From an uncultured Flavobacteriaceae bacterium (GTDB lineage: Bacteria > Bacteroidota > Bacteroidia > Flavobacteriales > Flavobacteriaceae): a stretch of 41,875 bases of DNA. Shown here piece by piece: positions 17,721-26,340 of the stretch. Each line of letters opens with the position of its first letter. Within the stretch, counting starts at the first letter, position 1. A program made the translations under genes and the position numbers. The stretch covers positions 1 through 41,875 of the forward strand of contig CAJQNZ010000001.1 of assembly GCA_905479835.1 (NCBI GenBank), in the 5' to 3' direction. The notes under the pieces are model-generated. The model ran no database searches, had not been told where the DNA came from, and saw only the letters and a list, made by a program, of their open reading frames with translations.

Positions 17721-19724
17721 TTACTTATAAGACCTCGTCTTCAACTCAATATCATTAAATTCTAATTGTTCTTTATGCAGTATCGCTTCGCTAGGTTTCC
17801 CTACATATTCCCAAGCAGCAACATAAGCGTAATTCTCATCATCACGTTTCGCCTCTCCATCTTCTGTAACATGTTCTTCACGGAAATGACCTCCACAAGA
17901 TTCTTCACGATTCAAAGCATCTTTAGCAAACAACTCACCCAATTCTATGAAATCTGCTACTCTTCCTGCTTTTTCTAATTCTTGATTAAATTCATTCAGT
18001 CCTCCAGGAACATTTACATTCTTCCAGAAATCTTTACTTACCTCTTGAATTTCTTGAATCGCTTCTTCCAATCCTTTTTTATTTCTAGACATACCACATT
18101 TTTCCCACATGATATTACCCAATTTCTTATGGTAATAATCCACAGAATGCGTTCCTTTATTATTGATAAAGAAGTCTAATTGATCTTTCACAGATTTTTC
18201 TGCTTCGTCAAATTCTGGAGTTTCTGTAGAAATAGTTCCTGTACGAATATCACCTGATAAATAGTCTCCAATTGTATATGGCAATACGAAATATCCATCG
18301 GCAAGACCTTGCATTAATGCAGAAGCTCCAAGCCTATTTGCTCCGTGATCAGAAAAATTTGCTTCTCCGATACAATACAATCCTTCAACTGAAGTCATTA
18401 AATTATAATCAACCCATACGCCTCCCATTGTATAGTGAACGGCTGGATAAATCATCATAGGAGTTTCATATGGATTCTGATCTACAATTTTCTCGTACAT
18501 CTGAAATAAATTTCCATATTTTGCTTCAACAATTGCTTTTCCTAAATCGTAAATTTCTTTTTCCGATGGATTTGAAACATTATGTATCTTCGCTTGCTCT
18601 TTTCCATAACGAGAAATAGCAGAAGCAAAATCTAAATATACTGCTTCTCCAGTTGCATTGACTCCATAACCAGCATCACAACGTTCTTTTGCTGCTCTAG
18701 AAGCAACATCACGTGGAACTAGATTTCCAAAGGCAGGATAACGTCTTTCTAGGAAATAATCTCTTTCATCAGCAGTTAAGTCAGTCGGTTTTTTAGTCCC
18801 TTCCTTTATTGCTTTTACATCTTCTAAATTTTTAGGCACCCATATACGACCATCATTACGTAACGATTCCGACATCAAGGTTAATTTAGACTGATAGTCT
18901 CCACTTCGTGGAATACATGTTGGATGAATCTGCGTATAACAAGGATTAGCGAAATAGGCTCCTTTTTTATGAATTTTCCAAGCTGCAGTAGCATTTGAAC
19001 CCATTGCGTTGGTTGATAAGAAATATACATTTCCATATCCACCAGAAGCAATCACAACTGCATGTGCAGAATGACGTTCTATTTCTCCGGTAATCAAGTT
19101 ACGTGCAATAATTCCTCTCGCTTTTCCATCAACTTTTACAACATCAAGCATTTCATGACGATTGTGCATCGTGATTTTTCCTCTCGCTATCTGTCTATTC
19201 ATTGCTGAATATGCACCTAATAATAATTGTTGACCAGTTTGTCCTTTGGCATAAAAAGTTCTTGAAACCAATACTCCTCCAAACGAACGATTGTCAAGCA
19301 ATCCTCCATAATCTCTTGCAAATGGAACTCCTTGTGCAACACATTGATCAATAATATTTCCTGAAACCTCAGCAAGACGGTGAACATTTGCTTCTCTTGA
19401 ACGATAATCTCCACCTTTTATGGTATCGTAAAATAAACGGTAGTTAGAATCTCCATCTCCTTGGTAATTTTTTGCAGCATTAATTCCTCCTTGAGCAGCA
19501 ATTGAATGTGCTCTACGTGGAGAATCTTGGTAACAAAATGCTTTTACATTGTACCCTAATTCAGCCAATGTTGCTGCTGCAGAACCTCCAGCGAGACCTG
19601 TTCCTACTACTATAACGTCTATTGAACGCTTATTGGCAGGATTTACTAGGTCAATATGGTTTTTATAATCGGTCCACTTATCTGATATTGGACCTTTAGG
19701 TACTTTAGAATTTAATGTTGTCAT
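17721..19724 (-). CDS. sdhA: succinate dehydrogenase/fumarate reductase flavoprotein subunit
   Basis: Oxidises succinate to fumarate with covalently bound FAD. It is 667 aa. The dinucleotide-binding motif [12 protein letters not shown] covers residues 39-50, with glycines 41, 43 and 46. The FAD-linking His73 lies in [11 protein letters not shown]. Further landmarks are QIHPTCIP and the substrate/FAD segment [12 protein letters not shown]. The length and the [13 protein letters not shown] segment are those of B-type complex II. It starts nine bases after sdhC. The stop codon TAA falls inside the right arm of the inverted repeat that frames the S23 gene, so the present C-terminus (RSYK) is set by that junction. 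Confidence 0.96.
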   Translation of the reverse strand: MTTLNSKVPKGPISDKWTDYKNHIDLVNPANKRSIDVIVVGTGLAGGSAAATLAELGYNVKAFCYQDSPRRAHSIAAQGGINAAKNYQGDGDSNYRLFYDTIKGGDYRSREANVHRLAEVSGNIIDQCVAQGVPFARDYGGLLDNRSFGGVLVSRTFYAKGQTGQQLLLGAYSAMNRQIARGKITMHNRHEMLDVVKVDGKARGIIARNLITGEIERHSAHAVVIASGGYGNVYFLSTNAMGSNATAAWKIHKKGAYFANPCYTQIHPTCIPRSGDYQSKLTLMSESLRNDGRIWVPKNLEDVKAIKEGTKKPTDLTADERDYFLERRYPAFGNLVPRDVASRAAKERCDAGYGVNATGEAVYLDFASAISRYGKEQAKIHNVSNPSEKEIYDLGKAIVEAKYGNLFQMYEKIVDQNPYETPMMIYPAVHYTMGGVWVDYNLMTSVEGLYCIGEANFSDHGANRLGASALMQGLADGYFVLPYTIGDYLSGDIRTGTISTETPEFDEAEKSVKDQLDFFINNKGTHSVDYYHKKLGNIMWEKCGMSRNKKGLEEAIQEIQEVSKDFWKNVNVPGGLNEFNQELEKAGRVADFIELGELFAKDALNREESCGGHFREEHVTEDGEAKRDDENYAYVAAWEYVGKPSEAILHKEQLEFNDIELKTRSYK

Positions 19725-19733
19725 ACCTTATTT

Positions 19734-20411
19734 TTAATGATTAAAATGATGGAAAAGTGCGATAAAAACAAATCCTAATGGAACTAAAATAGCATACGCT
19801 TTTCCAAATGTTTCTAAGCCTTTCGTATATTTATTATTGGCTCCCATAGATTGAAATGCCGAATTGAACCCATGTAATAAATGCAATGCTAAAAACACAA
19901 ATGCAATTACATAAACTCCAACTCGTAATGGATTTACAAACTTGTGTTGTAGTTCTTCAAAATAACGATATCCTTCGCCATCAGGTAATAGTCCAGACAT
20001 ATCGCCTTGAACAAATTTTATGTTTAATTCTGGAATCCAAAAATCTATAAAGTGTAATATTATAAATGCTAGAATTGCCAATCCGCTCCATATCATGTTT
20101 CTTGACATCCATGAAGAATTAGCTCCTCCATTATTTTTGGCATATTTCACAGTTCTTGACCTGATATTTTTCAATTCTAAAATAAACCCCATCACAAAAT
20201 GAAACACAACACCAAATATTAAAATAGGTTGCATTACGTATTGAATCAATGGATTGGTTCCCATAAAATGAGAAATTTCATTGAAAATATCAGCACTAAA
20301 AACTGAAGTAATATTTATTGCAAAATGTTGTAGTAAAAAAAACATTAAGAATAATGCTGAAAGTGCCATTGACACTTTTCTTGCAATCGACGAAGATAAA
20401 AGTCCGCTCAT
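19734..20411 (-). CDS. sdhC: succinate dehydrogenase cytochrome b subunit, B-type
   Basis: Membrane anchor of complex II that binds haem b and reduces or oxidises quinone. It is 225 aa with five hydrophobic segments (about 14-36, 55-80, 105-127, 155-178 and 200-222). The His residues spread over these segments (QHF, FHF, LHF, LHLLHGF) include the likely haem ligands. One fused cytochrome b subunit instead of separate SdhC and SdhD is the B-type arrangement of Bacteroidota. It is first in the sdhCAB operon, with a near-consensus promoter 28 bases before its ATG. Confidence 0.93.
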   Translation of the reverse strand: MSGLLSSSIARKVSMALSALFLMFFLLQHFAINITSVFSADIFNEISHFMGTNPLIQYVMQPILIFGVVFHFVMGFILELKNIRSRTVKYAKNNGGANSSWMSRNMIWSGLAILAFIILHFIDFWIPELNIKFVQGDMSGLLPDGEGYRYFEELQHKFVNPLRVGVYVIAFVFLALHLLHGFNSAFQSMGANNKYTKGLETFGKAYAILVPLGFVFIALFHHFNH

Positions 20412-20438
20412 GTAGTTATGAAAATTGGTTTAGAAAAA

Positions 20439-20470
20439 CAAAAATAAGGTAAAGTGAAACTTTAGACAAA
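20439..20470 (-). promoter_or_regulatory. promoter of the sdhCAB operon
   Basis: On the minus strand TTTG (20467-20470) is followed by exactly 20 bases and then TATTTTTG (20439-20446). This matches the Bacteroidota primary-sigma consensus TTTG / TAnnTTTG with ideal spacing. It is the clearest promoter in the window. The predicted leader is only about 20 bases long. Confidence 0.75.
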
Positions 20471-20550
20471 CTTTGCGTCTGTTTTATACCGTATTTAGAA
20501 GCAATCTAAAAACGTGTTCATGAAAATTAGAATGAATCCATACAATTGTA

Positions 20551-20558
20551 TAAATTTG
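20551..20558 (+). promoter_or_regulatory. -7 box TAaaTTTG upstream of the aminopeptidase gene
   Basis: An exact TAnnTTTG match 23 bases before the ATG at 20582. The -33 region has no TTG at normal spacing. It is divergent from the sdh promoter. Confidence 0.5.
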
Positions 20559-20581
20559 CTAGAGAATTAAACTAATAAAGC

Positions 20582-21871
20582 ATGAAATATCTTCCAATAG
20601 ACAAAAATTTATTTGTAAAAAATCGTAAAAAATTTATGCATAAAATGAAGCCAAATTCCTTGGCTGTTTTTAATTCCAATGACATTTATCCAGTCAGCGC
20701 TGACAGCACATTACCATTTGCACAACACAGGGATATTTTCTATTTATGTGGTGTAGATCAAGAAGAAAGTATCTTGGTTTTATTTCCCAATGCTCTTAAA
20801 AAAGAACATCGAGAAATGTTGTTTTTAAAAGAGACTAATGAGCATATAGCGATATGGGAAGGAGAAAAATTAGATAAAAAAAAGGCTTTTGAAACTTCTG
20901 GAATTGAAACAGTATTTTGGTTACAAGATTTTGACAAAGTGTTTTTCAACTTGATGGTTGAGGCTGAAAATGTGTATTTAAACACCAATGAACATTATCG
21001 TGCTGCTGTAGAAACTGAAACTAGAGAAGACCGTTTTATAAAAAAATGTAAAACTGAATTTAAAGCGCATACTTACCTCCGTAGTCAACCTATTTTACAA
21101 CGAATTCGTTCTGTCAAAGAGCCTGAAGAAATTGCACTTATTCAACAAGCTTGCAACATTACCGAAAAAGGATTTCGTAGAGTTTTAGGCTTCACAAAGC
21201 CAAATGTTTGGGAATATGAAATTGAAGCAGAATACATACATGAATTTACTCGGAATCGTGCATGTGGCTTTGCATACACTCCAATTATTGCAAGTGGTTT
21301 TAATGCGAATGTATTGCATTATATTGAAAACAACCAAAAGTGTAAAAAAGGTGATGTTATCTTAATGGATGTAGGTGCAAGTTATGCGAATTATGCAAGT
21401 GACATGACACGAAGTATTCCTGTTTCTGGAAAATTTACAAAACGTCAAAAGCAAGTCTATAGTGCTGTTCTTCGTGTAAAAAAGGCGGCTGCAAAATTAT
21501 TGATCCCTGGAACTATCTGGTCGGAGTATCATCTAGCTGTTGGTGAAATAATGACGAAAGAATTGATAGGATTGGGATTGATTACGAAGGATGATGTTGT
21601 AAACGAAGATCCAAAATGGCCAGCATACAAGAAATATTTTATGCACGGAACATCTCATCATATGGGACTTGACACGCATGATTATGGAATTTTATCTGAA
21701 CCCATGCAAGCAAATATGGTGTTTACTGTCGAGCCTGGAATTTACATTCCTGAAGAAAATTTAGGAATTCGACTGGAGGACGATTATGTAATTCAAGAAA
21801 CTGGTGAGCCGTTTAACTTGATGGAAAATATTCCTATTGAAATTAAAGATATTGAGGCGTTGATGGAATAA
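20582..21871 (+). CDS. pepP: Xaa-Pro aminopeptidase (M24B)
   Basis: Removes N-terminal residues that precede proline; a cytosolic di-metal enzyme of 429 aa. The N-terminal AMP_N domain covers about 1-150 (FAQHRDIFYLCGVDQEES). The M24 domain carries the five metal ligands: Asp263 (MDVGAS), Asp274 (ASDMTRS), His359 (GTSHHMG), Glu384 (VEPGIY) and Glu399 (RLEDDY). Together with the S46 dipeptidyl-peptidase it fits a peptide-using lifestyle. No signal peptide is seen. Confidence 0.93.
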   Translation: MKYLPIDKNLFVKNRKKFMHKMKPNSLAVFNSNDIYPVSADSTLPFAQHRDIFYLCGVDQEESILVLFPNALKKEHREMLFLKETNEHIAIWEGEKLDKKKAFETSGIETVFWLQDFDKVFFNLMVEAENVYLNTNEHYRAAVETETREDRFIKKCKTEFKAHTYLRSQPILQRIRSVKEPEEIALIQQACNITEKGFRRVLGFTKPNVWEYEIEAEYIHEFTRNRACGFAYTPIIASGFNANVLHYIENNQKCKKGDVILMDVGASYANYASDMTRSIPVSGKFTKRQKQVYSAVLRVKKAAAKLLIPGTIWSEYHLAVGEIMTKELIGLGLITKDDVVNEDPKWPAYKKYFMHGTSHHMGLDTHDYGILSEPMQANMVFTVEPGIYIPEENLGIRLEDDYVIQETGEPFNLMENIPIEIKDIEALME

Positions 21872-21938
21872 TGGAATCTATTCATAAAGACTTAAGAATT
21901 GATATTTGTCAAACGATTTTAACCCTATTTAATCCATT

Positions 21939-22637
21939 ATGAAAGAATTACCAACTACTGAGAATCAAATTCTATCTGTCTCAAATTTTCAAGATCTCCT
22001 TTCTACTCCATTTCAAGGAGATAACAATGCGATATGTTGGACTCGAAAACTAATAGGTGATTTTTCTGAAATTGTAGAAAAAGTCGAATTAAAGAAAAGT
22101 ATTACAACGCTTGATCTAGAAGAATTATATGAACTTGAGTTGAGTGAGCAAGGACAACTTGCTCGTAAAGTTCTTTTAAATGATTTGGAAGTATTAAAAA
22201 ATCATGGTGTATCTCCAGTACTTAATATTATCAATTCTTATGATAGAGATACTGTTTTTCCGTTTTTTCCTACCGATGTTTATTCTTTTCATGTAGATCG
22301 TTCTCCTATCCCAACAGATACATTTTTATGCACATATTATGGCGAGTCAAGTGAAATCGTATCAAATTCACAAGCGGTCCAAAAAATACTTATCCCTGAG
22401 ATACGTATGGAACTTAAAAAACTATATGATGGAACAGATGACGATTTTAAATCATTTTTAAGCGACTATTACTTTGATTTACATTACCAATCGAAACCTG
22501 AAGCACATATTATTTCTTTGGGTATTGGCAACTTATGGAAGATCGCGACTGATTATCCTGAAAGCAAGGTCCTTCCCTGTCTTCACCGAGCACCAAAAGA
22601 AAAAAACGGACAGAATCGATTATTATTAATCTGTTAA
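21939..22637 (+). CDS. DUF1826-like protein, possible Fe(II)/2-oxoglutarate-type fold
   Basis: A 232-aa cytosolic protein. The middle (VYSFHVDRSPIPTDTFLCTYYG) and the C-terminal CLHRAP...NRLLL resemble DUF1826, a family without known function. His118-x-Asp120, His216 and Arg227 (11 residues after His216) reproduce the HxD...H...R layout of Fe(II)/2-oxoglutarate oxygenases. That reading is my inference, and a structure prediction would be needed to support it. The protein ends abruptly at Cys232, right after the last strand. It follows pepP after 67 bases; no functional link is apparent. Confidence 0.5.
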   Translation: MKELPTTENQILSVSNFQDLLSTPFQGDNNAICWTRKLIGDFSEIVEKVELKKSITTLDLEELYELELSEQGQLARKVLLNDLEVLKNHGVSPVLNIINSYDRDTVFPFFPTDVYSFHVDRSPIPTDTFLCTYYGESSEIVSNSQAVQKILIPEIRMELKKLYDGTDDDFKSFLSDYYFDLHYQSKPEAHIISLGIGNLWKIATDYPESKVLPCLHRAPKEKNGQNRLLLIC

Positions 22638-22704
22638 ATATAGATCATTCAAAAAAGAAATTATTGTAATATACACGAAAAATCACCTTAAAATAAAGCA
22701 TACA

Positions 22705-23442
22705 ATGAAAAAAATAGCATACAAAATAACTCTTATAGCCATCACACTTTCGATATTTTCTTGTGTCGAAAAACAAGAAGAAAGTGTTCAAATAATTGAA
22801 GATGTGAATACTCCTGAAGAAATCGTTGAAGATCTAAATACTAAAGAAGTTATCAACTATTTAGCATTGGGAGATTCTTATACAATAGGTCAAGGTGTAG
22901 AAATATATCAACGATGGCCAAACCAACTTGTACAAAAAATAAATACCTTAAATTATGAAGTAAATAAATTTAAAATAATAGCGCAAACAGGATGGACGAC
23001 AACTAGTTTACTTCAGAAAGTAGAAAATACAGAAATAAGCGGTTTCAATTTAGTCTCACTACTTATTGGTGTTAATAATCAATACCAAAAAAAGTCTTTC
23101 GAAATATTCGAAACAGAATTTAATTTATTACTAAATAAAAGTATTGAATATGCTGGAAACATAAATAGAGTGTTTGTAGTATCAATTCCAGATTATGGAG
23201 TAACACCTTTTGGTCAACCTAATAGGGAAACTATAAGTAAAGAAATAAACCTTTACAATGAATATATTGCTATACAATGTAAAGAAAAAGGGATTCCATT
23301 CATAAACATAACAGATATTTCTAGAGATTTAGGAGATTCAGAAGGTGCTCTAGCATCTGATAATTTACATCCAAGCGGAATTCAATATACGAAATGGATG
23401 GATTTAATATTACCTACTGTAATTGAATTATTAGAAAAATAG
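22705..23442 (+). CDS. SGNH/GDSL hydrolase, lipoprotein
   Basis: A 245-aa predicted esterase anchored by lipid at Cys20 (SIFSC). The catalytic blocks are visible: block I ALGDSYTIG with nucleophile Ser58, the oxyanion residues of block III in LIGVNNQY, and block V DNLHPSG with Asp219 and His222. An acidic linker of about 30 residues separates the lipid anchor from the domain. Substrates in this superfamily include acetylated sugars and lipids; nothing here decides between them. It stands alone, between the DUF1826-like gene and a convergent gene. Confidence 0.87.
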   Translation: MKKIAYKITLIAITLSIFSCVEKQEESVQIIEDVNTPEEIVEDLNTKEVINYLALGDSYTIGQGVEIYQRWPNQLVQKINTLNYEVNKFKIIAQTGWTTTSLLQKVENTEISGFNLVSLLIGVNNQYQKKSFEIFETEFNLLLNKSIEYAGNINRVFVVSIPDYGVTPFGQPNRETISKEINLYNEYIAIQCKEKGIPFINITDISRDLGDSEGALASDNLHPSGIQYTKWMDLILPTVIELLEK

Positions 23443-23537
23443 CAGTTATTCTACTAAAATCATTAATTACATTGCTGATTGTTTTTTAGTAAGGGTAAGC
23501 TCTTATCATATTGTCTATAAATCATAACTATACCATC

Positions 23538-24338
23538 TCATTCCACAAATAATATCCTTCCAAATACATCCGAATTTACATATCCTTCATCATTATTAAT
23601 TCCATGTGTTTTTTTGGAACCTATAAAGTTCTCTCTACTATTATTTCCATCGTTATCTCCATAAGCGACTGAAAAACCTATACTTTTTCCATTAAAAATT
23701 TTTACTGGGATATTTGTTAATGAATTTTCATGAAATTCTTTATCGTACAGTTTAATTGCCATTTCCCATAAAAACCTGTTTCCATCTTGAGATCGCTCAA
23801 CATCAATATGGTCATCCAAGAAAACCGTTTCTTTTAAGGAGTTTTTATCAATTGCATGGCCTTCTGTGGATACATGATAGGCAAATGCTTGATGATTAAA
23901 CTTGTGGTTCCCTCCAGACATATCTTCATCAATAAAGACCTCAACATAATCTCCTTTCCAATAATTTTCCATCCCATCCTCAAGTGTAGGATGCAAATAA
24001 TCGTCGATGATTTCAACCAATATATATAAATTTTCAGTATCCCATGCCAATTTAAATCGCCCTTGATAATCTGTTGAATCTATACTTTTTCCCATCCAAT
24101 TATAATTCATACTATACCATATGTTTGTTTTCCATACTTCATCACCACTACAACCATCTATTAGAATTGTAGATGTTGATCTTTTCGCTTTAAATAAACC
24201 GTCTTTTATAGAAAGTGTTTGAATAATTTTTGTTGCTGCTTGACAATCAGTAACTGTTCCAGATTTATTTGTAATTATTGACTTGCAACCTATCAAGATA
24301 AGAACAAGTAATAATTGTATAATTTTAGTTTTATTCAT
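23538..24338 (-). CDS. CBM9-like carbohydrate-binding lipoprotein
   Basis: A 266-aa lipoprotein (LILIGC, lipid on Cys18). After a short N-terminal region, residues about 60-265 read as a family-9-like sugar-binding domain: the opening DGCSGDEVWKTNIW, then FKLAWDTENLYILVEI, WKGDYVEVFID and the late GFSVAYGDND. Such domains bind chain ends of polysaccharides or act as haem/sugar-binding modules in cytochrome-like proteins. No enzyme domain is fused to it. It is transcribed away from the alpha/beta hydrolase across a 39-base divergent spacer. Confidence 0.72.
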   Translation of the reverse strand: MNKTKIIQLLLVLILIGCKSIITNKSGTVTDCQAATKIIQTLSIKDGLFKAKRSTSTILIDGCSGDEVWKTNIWYSMNYNWMGKSIDSTDYQGRFKLAWDTENLYILVEIIDDYLHPTLEDGMENYWKGDYVEVFIDEDMSGGNHKFNHQAFAYHVSTEGHAIDKNSLKETVFLDDHIDVERSQDGNRFLWEMAIKLYDKEFHENSLTNIPVKIFNGKSIGFSVAYGDNDGNNSRENFIGSKKTHGINNDEGYVNSDVFGRILFVE

Positions 24339-24348
24339 TTGAAAAAAA

Positions 24349-24364
24349 TATCTTCGCCAAGATA
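24349..24364. promoter_or_regulatory. 16-bp palindrome in a divergent spacer
   Basis: TATCTT-CGCC-AAGATA sits in the middle of the 39 bases between two divergent genes. On each strand it contains a TATCTTnG that is one base off the TAnnTTTG box, so it could be paired promoters or a shared operator. Confidence 0.25.
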
Positions 24365-24377
24365 GTCAATTTAATAT

Positions 24378-25157
24378 ATGTCTCACTTTTTCACCTATAA
24401 AAATACGCCTATAAATTATACTTCCACTGGAAAAGGATCTGTAATTGTATTGCTCCATGGATTTCTAGAGAACTTAACAATGTGGAAGGAAATTATCCCT
24501 TTTTTATCAGATAAAAATCGAGTGATATCCATTGATTTATTAGGTCATGGAGCATCTGGAAATATTGGATATATGCATTCTATCGAAGAGCAAGCTTTTA
24601 TGGTGAAAGCCGTTTTAAATCATTTAAAATTAAGGAAGTTTACATTTATTGGGCATTCTATGGGAGGATATGTTGGCCTTTCATTTGCAGAATTATTTCC
24701 AAACTCCATCAGAGGATTGTGTCTAATGAATTCCACTTATGAAGGAGATTCAGACGAACGAAAATCTCTACGTACACGTGCCAATAATATGGTAAAAACC
24801 AATTATGAAAATATGGTGCGTATGTCATTTGCAAACCTCTTTAGTGAACATAGCAAATCACTTCATAAAAACGAAATTTCTTTAGCATTGAAAGAGGCGC
24901 TAAAAACTTCATTACAAGGTTATATGGCTGCCAATGAAGGAATGAAAAACCGTAAAGATTACACCTCTATTTATACAAGTGCTGTTTATAAAAAATTAAT
25001 AATCATTGGTAAAAAAGATTCGGTTCTTGACTCTGAAGCGATTCTTTTATTTGCCAATAAAAATAAAATTCCAGCAGTACTATTTTCAGAAGGACACATG
25101 AGTCATATTGAAAATAGAGAAGAACTTATCGATACTCTGATAAAATTCTGCAAATAA
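24378..25157 (+). CDS. alpha/beta hydrolase
   Basis: A 259-aa cytosolic serine hydrolase. The oxyanion motif VLLHGFLEN is followed by DLLGHGAS, the nucleophile elbow GHSMGG with Ser94, and the catalytic His240 (EGHMSHIE). The cap region (about 115-190) is helical. The arrangement is that of small esterases or C-C hydrolases; the substrate cannot be read from sequence. It ends one base before the convergent thiL. Confidence 0.86.
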   Translation: MSHFFTYKNTPINYTSTGKGSVIVLLHGFLENLTMWKEIIPFLSDKNRVISIDLLGHGASGNIGYMHSIEEQAFMVKAVLNHLKLRKFTFIGHSMGGYVGLSFAELFPNSIRGLCLMNSTYEGDSDERKSLRTRANNMVKTNYENMVRMSFANLFSEHSKSLHKNEISLALKEALKTSLQGYMAANEGMKNRKDYTSIYTSAVYKKLIIIGKKDSVLDSEAILLFANKNKIPAVLFSEGHMSHIENREELIDTLIKFCK

Positions 25158-25158
25158 T

Positions 25159-26208
25159 TTACTCTTTATTTAATGAATTCCATCCTTGAGCAACCAATTC
25201 AATTTTTTGATTTGCTCGAGTGACTAAGTACATTCCTTCGTTTTTAGGAGTCATATGACCAATAATCGTAAAATTAGGGTTTGCCTTAATCTTTGGAAAG
25301 TCTTCTTGTGAAACGGTAAATAATAATTCGTAGTCTTCACCTCCACTTAATGCGATAGTAGTTGAATCTATTTTGAACTCCTCACAAGTAGAAATCATCT
25401 GAGGATCCAAAGGAATTTTATCTTCATAAAGGTCACATCCTACTTCAGATTGTGTACATAAATGAATAATTTCAGATGATAATCCGTCAGAAATATCAAT
25501 CATAGAACTCGGTTTTACTTCTAATTCTTTTAAGAGTTGAACAACATCTTTACGCGCCTCAGGTTTTAATTGCCTTTCTACCAAATAAGAATATTGGTCT
25601 AAATCTGGTTGAGAATTTGGATTGGATTGAAACACTTGTTTTTCTCTTTCCAATACTTGAAGACCAAGATATGCCGAACCTAAATCTCCAGTTACAACCA
25701 ATAAATCATTTGGTTTCGCACCATTTCTATATACGACATCTTCTTTCTTCGCCTCGCCTATCGCTGTAATACTTATCAGCATTCCTTTGGTAGAGGAAGT
25801 CGTATCTCCACCGACAAGGTCTACATTATATTTTTCACATGCATGTTGAATTCCAGCATACAATTCTTCAATTGCTTCAAGAGGAAAACGATTAGAAATT
25901 GCAATAGAAACAGTAATCTGTGTTGCAGTCCCATTCATCGCATACACATCTGAGAGATTTACCATAACAGCCTTATATCCCAAGTGCTTTAATGGCATAT
26001 ATGACAAGTCGAAATGAACACCTTCAACCAATAAATCTGTAGTTACTAAAACTTGCTTGTCGCTAAATTCCATTACCGCAGCATCATCACCAACTCCTTT
26101 TTCTGTCGATTCACAATTAATTCCGAAATTTTTCGTTAAATGTTTTATCAATCCAAATTCACCTAATTCAGAAAGAGAAGTGCTTTGCTGATTTTTATCT
26201 TTTAACAT
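25159..26208 (-). CDS. thiL: thiamine-monophosphate kinase
   Basis: Phosphorylates thiamine monophosphate to the cofactor thiamine diphosphate. It is 349 aa, PurM/ThiL fold. Metal and ATP motifs are KGVGDDAAVM, TTDLLVEGVHFDL, NLSDVYAMNG, GGDTTSS and MIDISDGLSSEI. All conserved acidic residues are in place. It is a lone gene with no other thiamine genes nearby, transcribed divergently from the lipoprotein operon at 26341 and convergent with the alpha/beta hydrolase. Confidence 0.94.
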   Translation of the reverse strand: MLKDKNQQSTSLSELGEFGLIKHLTKNFGINCESTEKGVGDDAAVMEFSDKQVLVTTDLLVEGVHFDLSYMPLKHLGYKAVMVNLSDVYAMNGTATQITVSIAISNRFPLEAIEELYAGIQHACEKYNVDLVGGDTTSSTKGMLISITAIGEAKKEDVVYRNGAKPNDLLVVTGDLGSAYLGLQVLEREKQVFQSNPNSQPDLDQYSYLVERQLKPEARKDVVQLLKELEVKPSSMIDISDGLSSEIIHLCTQSEVGCDLYEDKIPLDPQMISTCEEFKIDSTTIALSGGEDYELLFTVSQEDFPKIKANPNFTIIGHMTPKNEGMYLVTRANQKIELVAQGWNSLNKE

Positions 26209-26239
26209 AATTATGGCATTATTTTAGTATGAAGTTTTA

Positions 26240-26247
26240 TACTTTTG
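26240..26247 (+). promoter_or_regulatory. -7 box TActTTTG of the MbnP/MbnH lipoprotein operon
   Basis: An exact TAnnTTTG match. The in-frame TTG at 26245 overlaps it, so translation cannot begin there; the leader to ATG 26341 is about 87 bases. No TTG with normal -33 spacing is visible. Confidence 0.45.
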
Positions 26248-26340
26248 TTTTCATTGCAAAATTCTGCTATTTTTATCAATCTAGCACCCTATTACAACTA
26301 TTTATTTATGACTACTTATACATTGCAAAATAAAAAAATT

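Larger units (their letters stand above)
17298..17724 (-). mobile_element. IVS-like element: S23 gene framed by a 24-nt inverted repeat, inside the sdh operon
   Basis: Two arms, 17298-17321 and 17701-17724, are inverted copies matching at 22 of 24 positions (core ATTAGCGAAGAG). Between them is only the four-helix-bundle gene. In the sdh transcript the arms would pair into a long stem that loops out the gene, the same layout as intervening sequences of bacterial 23S rRNA whose ORFs encode this protein family. The sdhA stop codon (17721-17723) is part of the right arm. TAA triplets abut both outer ends, a possible but very short target duplication. Element status is inferred from structure; mobility is not shown. 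Confidence 0.5.

Noticed and set aside
26245-26340. Upstream extension of the anchor-B lipoprotein to a TTG at 26245
   Set aside because: The TTG is inside a TActTTTG promoter box, and the extension would bury the lipoprotein signal that starts cleanly at 26341.
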